43,920 nucleotides of DNA, from positions 1-43,920 of IMG/VR virus record IMGVR_UViG_3300025138_008342; one strand, written 5' to 3'. This document shows, piece by piece, positions 41,142 through 43,920 of this stretch; positions within the stretch are counted from its first letter, which is position 1, and every line of letters begins with the position of its first letter. Source of the stretch: a virus. Made by a program: the position numbers and the translations under genes. The notes beneath the pieces were generated by a model. It ran no database searches, had not been told where the DNA came from, and saw nothing but the letters and a program-made list of their open reading frames with translations.

Positions 41142-43920
41142 ATGCCAATCACTATACAAGAAATAATAGCATCGGATACTATTTCACAACTGGTAGATAA
41201 AACAAATTTTAATTTTGACCAATTGTTACTTAATGGTGGAGGTCCTGCTGGCCCAGTTGGCCCAATAGGCCCAGTTGGTCCTTCCGGTGGAAGAGGCCCA
41301 AAAGGAACTACATGGTATGAAGATACTGCTACATCTGATCCAGGTACTACACCTACTGCTAACTTTCCAACTGCGACACCGCGAACAAGCGATTACTATT
41401 TACAATTTAATGGGGTTGTATGGGAATATACTGGATTAGCATGGTCTCAAACTACAATTGATTTAAGAGGGCCGCAAGGTATTCAAGGTCCTGGCGGAGG
41501 AATGGGAGATACTTTTGGTTCACCGACAATTGGATTAAAAACTGCTATTTATAATGGAACTATAGGATTAGGTGTTGGTGCGACAAGTGTTAATGAAGGT
41601 GTGCCATCTGTGATGATTGGTGGAGCAGTAACAACTACACAACAACTTACAGGTATTCCATTAACTAATGCTTATGTTATCCCTGACTCGGTTGCTGCTA
41701 ATTTAATATCTAGTACAGCTGCATTATTATTACACCAAAAGGATGCTACAACTAAGGCTATAGTATTTCATGGTGGTGCTGCTAATTCTGGTGATAAGTT
41801 TTACCAAACAGATTTAGCTGGTTTATCCAGCATTAGAATTGGTATAGATGACAAGTTAATTATGGATGTTCCTAAGGCTGCAACATCACCAGCTGCTTTA
41901 GGTGATTTATATGGGTATGAAGTTAATGTACCAGAAAGATCTCAGAATTTTCTTGCAGGTAAAGCAATTAATTTTCAAACAGGTGATAGCAGTGTTGCAT
42001 CAGGTTTTGGTGGAGAAAATTCAGATTTTACAGTTAATGTTGGAACTGGAACATCAGCCGGAGGTAACAAGTTTGTAATAAATACTGCAGGTACTTCAGG
42101 ATCAGGATTAGTACAAATAGGTACAGGGTTTTCAGTAGTAACCGAAACTACAAGAAATGCTACAATACAATTTCAAGGAGGAGAGACAAATTTTGTATCA
42201 TCAGCTAATAAAACAATTCAAATAGCATCAGGTGGTGAAATAAGATTAGATACAACATTAGGATCAAATCCTTCAGGTAAAATTCTTCTTACTTCTGGAG
42301 TAGGTGGAATAACCGCACAGACTAATAATGGTGATATTGTTATAAAACAAGCAGATGCATCTTCATCGGCTACGGCTGACATTAATATTGAAAATTCATC
42401 TACTGCGCCTAATGCTACAGTAGGTGGAGATATTTATATACAATCTAATAGTCAAACAATATTAAAGAAAACTACTGCCACATCTAAAGCTAACAGTAGT
42501 ATAGTTATTGATTATGGATATGATGGAGCTGCTGGGGCTCAACCTCATACAAGATTTGTTGGACAACAAACAATATCACCTGCTGGGTTATCAACTGGTA
42601 CCACACCTCCAATAAGCTTTGGAAATACTATTTATAAAAATCCTACAACTGCACTTGCTTCGTCAAATGCTATATTTGAATTGACAGGAAATAACGGTGT
42701 TGTTGATATGGCACCAGGTGCAATAATGCAAGGGTGGTCAGGTGGAACACAATCAGCTAGCGGTGTAGACGCAGGTTTATTGGTTATAGGATTAGGAAGT
42801 GAAGGCCCACAACAACCTGTACCTGCAGCTAATTATGCATGGGACAATTCATTAGGTTTTGGAGTAAGAAACTCTGGTAATACAGAAGATTATTTTAATG
42901 CAAGTGAAAATAAAATTTCATTTGCAGCACCGTGGGTGTTAAAAAGAGCAAGAGGTTTAAATTCAAGTATTAATTCTGCACCAACATCAACGTATGTACC
43001 AAACGGAACTGCACCTGCCCCTATAAATTATGGTTGGAATACAAGACAAACACTATCACCACAACAAGTTTCACCAAACGGGGTTGTTTCTCTAGGTATG
43101 CCAACAACAGCAGATTTAAATGTTCCATTTATATCTCTTAACTTTGGACCTGGTTTAGGTTATAAGGATTCTTCAACTGGATTACAATTTAACAATCAAG
43201 GTTATAACTATAAAGTTAACTTTCCAACTGGTGCCTACCCTGGACAAAGACTATCAGTCAAAGTGTATGTACAGTCAGTAGGGATTAGGCAAGCTACAAA
43301 ATCAGGATCAGGTAGTGTTTATGAAGCAAATTATGGAACGGTGAATATACAGTTACCGCAATTTAGAATTAAGTCGCCATCTTCAGTTGCTAATTACACT
43401 AGTTGGTACCAAGCTGGTACAACTACTGCAACAAAACCTGGTTTTTCAACTTGGGACGTGTCAACTTCTATTGCTGATGCTGCTGATGGTGTTGGTCGCT
43501 TTAAAGTTTTAGATATGATATGGGATGGTCAATATATTACACAACAAGGTGCAGACGTTGATTCAGCTGATCCAAATTCAATATCTACAACAACACAACA
43601 CGGGTGGGTAGTTACAGGGATATCATTAAATGCAAATGATAATAATTTAGTAACAGTTAGTGGTCCTGATAATTCACCAGGTTGTTTTGTAGCCGGAACT
43701 GAGATAGCTTTAGCAAATGGAGATATAAAAAATATAGAAGATATTTTATCAGGTGAAGAAGTAATAACATGGAATGAATCTACAAAAACAGCAGAAGTTG
43801 GTACAGTAGGTAAATTAAAAATTATAGAAGAAGTAGGTATGATTATTAAATTAACACTTGATAATGGTACTGTACTTAGAACTACAGAGCACCACCCATT
43901 CTATCATAGAGATGGTGAAA
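41142..43920 (+). CDS. Tail fibre-like protein with Hint domain (partial, runs off the window)
   Basis: The frame is open from ATG 41142 to the window end (926 codons). The N terminus TIQEIIASDTISQ...TNFNFDQLL shares the TEI/NFN pattern with the 29676 protein. A short collagen-like GPVGPIGPVGPSGGRGPKG stretch follows (36-54) and a second at about 109-121. Residues about 125-700 are Thr/Ser/Gly-rich repeats with strand spacing expected of a beta-helix shaft (IQFQGGETNF, KTIQIASGGEIRLDT, NGDIVIKQAD). About 700-840 is a globular fibre domain. From Cys848 a Hint domain begins. AAAAGAA precedes the ATG. The gene is likely an adhesin-type fibre whose end is processed or capped by the Hint module. 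Confidence 0.85.
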   Translation, partial: MPITIQEIIASDTISQLVDKTNFNFDQLLLNGGGPAGPVGPIGPVGPSGGRGPKGTTWYEDTATSDPGTTPTANFPTATPRTSDYYLQFNGVVWEYTGLAWSQTTIDLRGPQGIQGPGGGMGDTFGSPTIGLKTAIYNGTIGLGVGATSVNEGVPSVMIGGAVTTTQQLTGIPLTNAYVIPDSVAANLISSTAALLLHQKDATTKAIVFHGGAANSGDKFYQTDLAGLSSIRIGIDDKLIMDVPKAATSPAALGDLYGYEVNVPERSQNFLAGKAINFQTGDSSVASGFGGENSDFTVNVGTGTSAGGNKFVINTAGTSGSGLVQIGTGFSVVTETTRNATIQFQGGETNFVSSANKTIQIASGGEIRLDTTLGSNPSGKILLTSGVGGITAQTNNGDIVIKQADASSSATADINIENSSTAPNATVGGDIYIQSNSQTILKKTTATSKANSSIVIDYGYDGAAGAQPHTRFVGQQTISPAGLSTGTTPPISFGNTIYKNPTTALASSNAIFELTGNNGVVDMAPGAIMQGWSGGTQSASGVDAGLLVIGLGSEGPQQPVPAANYAWDNSLGFGVRNSGNTEDYFNASENKISFAAPWVLKRARGLNSSINSAPTSTYVPNGTAPAPINYGWNTRQTLSPQQVSPNGVVSLGMPTTADLNVPFISLNFGPGLGYKDSSTGLQFNNQGYNYKVNFPTGAYPGQRLSVKVYVQSVGIRQATKSGSGSVYEANYGTVNIQLPQFRIKSPSSVANYTSWYQAGTTTATKPGFSTWDVSTSIADAADGVGRFKVLDMIWDGQYITQQGADVDSADPNSISTTTQHGWVVTGISLNANDNNLVTVSGPDNSPGCFVAGTEIALANGDIKNIEDILSGEEVITWNESTKTAEVGTVGKLKIIEEVGMIIKLTLDNGTVLRTTEHHPFYHRDGE
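43683..43920 (+). other. Start of a Hint (intein/hedgehog-type) self-processing domain
   Basis: Within the partial fibre frame, Cys848 opens the block CFVAGTEIALANGDIKNIEDI, the N-terminal splicing block A of inteins and Hint domains (Cys, then the 'GT.i' and 'I.di' positions). About 65 residues on, LRTTEHHPFYHRDG (residues 912-925) carries the TxxH of block B (T915 and H918, or T914 and H917). The blocks needed to tell intein from Hint (C-terminal His-Asn, any homing endonuclease) lie beyond the window. Confidence 0.78.

Overview
The window looks like part of the genome of a large, AT-rich, T4-like contractile-tailed phage (myovirus). All supported genes lie on the + strand, packed head to tail with 1-31 base overlaps or very short gaps. 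Several products belong to contractile-tail baseplate families: gp53/LysM, a gp27-like hub, a gp5-like spike, gp25, gp6 and a gp7-like wedge. Start sites are mostly A-rich and many lack a Shine-Dalgarno (SD) sequence, which fits a Bacteroidetes/Flavobacteriia host. The host is an inference and nothing here proves it.

Layout. Positions 1-5250 hold accessory and nucleotide-metabolism genes: the end of a small membrane protein, a DnaJ/CbpA-type co-chaperone, a small unknown, a 2OG-Fe(II) oxygenase-like protein, a 54-aa membrane protein, a tRNA-Gln(UUG), an ATP-dependent DNA ligase, a HAD-family phosphatase, a dCMP deaminase and an unknown. Positions 5289-10280 encode a 1663-aa fibre with a long collagen-like Gly-X-Y region built partly from 153-bp repeats. 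Positions 10328-12566 carry five small unknown genes. Positions 12593-19445 encode the centre of the baseplate: tube/cap-like proteins, the gp53-like protein, hub, spike and one unknown.

Positions 19552-22027 interrupt the baseplate block with two unexpected genes: a four-repeat ribosomal protein S1 homologue, and an amidoligase-family protein fused to a beta-solenoid-like tail. Positions 22035-29662 return to baseplate genes (possible neck/completion protein, gp25, gp6, a small unknown, a gp7-like giant). Positions 29676-43920 encode large virion and fibre proteins. The last one runs off the window and contains the start of a Hint (intein/hedgehog-type) self-processing domain.

Control. A 9-base motif AATATATAA occurs in seven short intergenic gaps, 22-42 bases before a start codon, and is a good candidate for the late promoter core of this phage. 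At three of these sites it begins exactly where the left arm of an inverted repeat ends. Together the genes suggest one late-transcribed virion assembly programme with built-in host-interaction functions: a chaperone, a translation factor homologue, a tRNA and a peptide-bond-forming enzyme.
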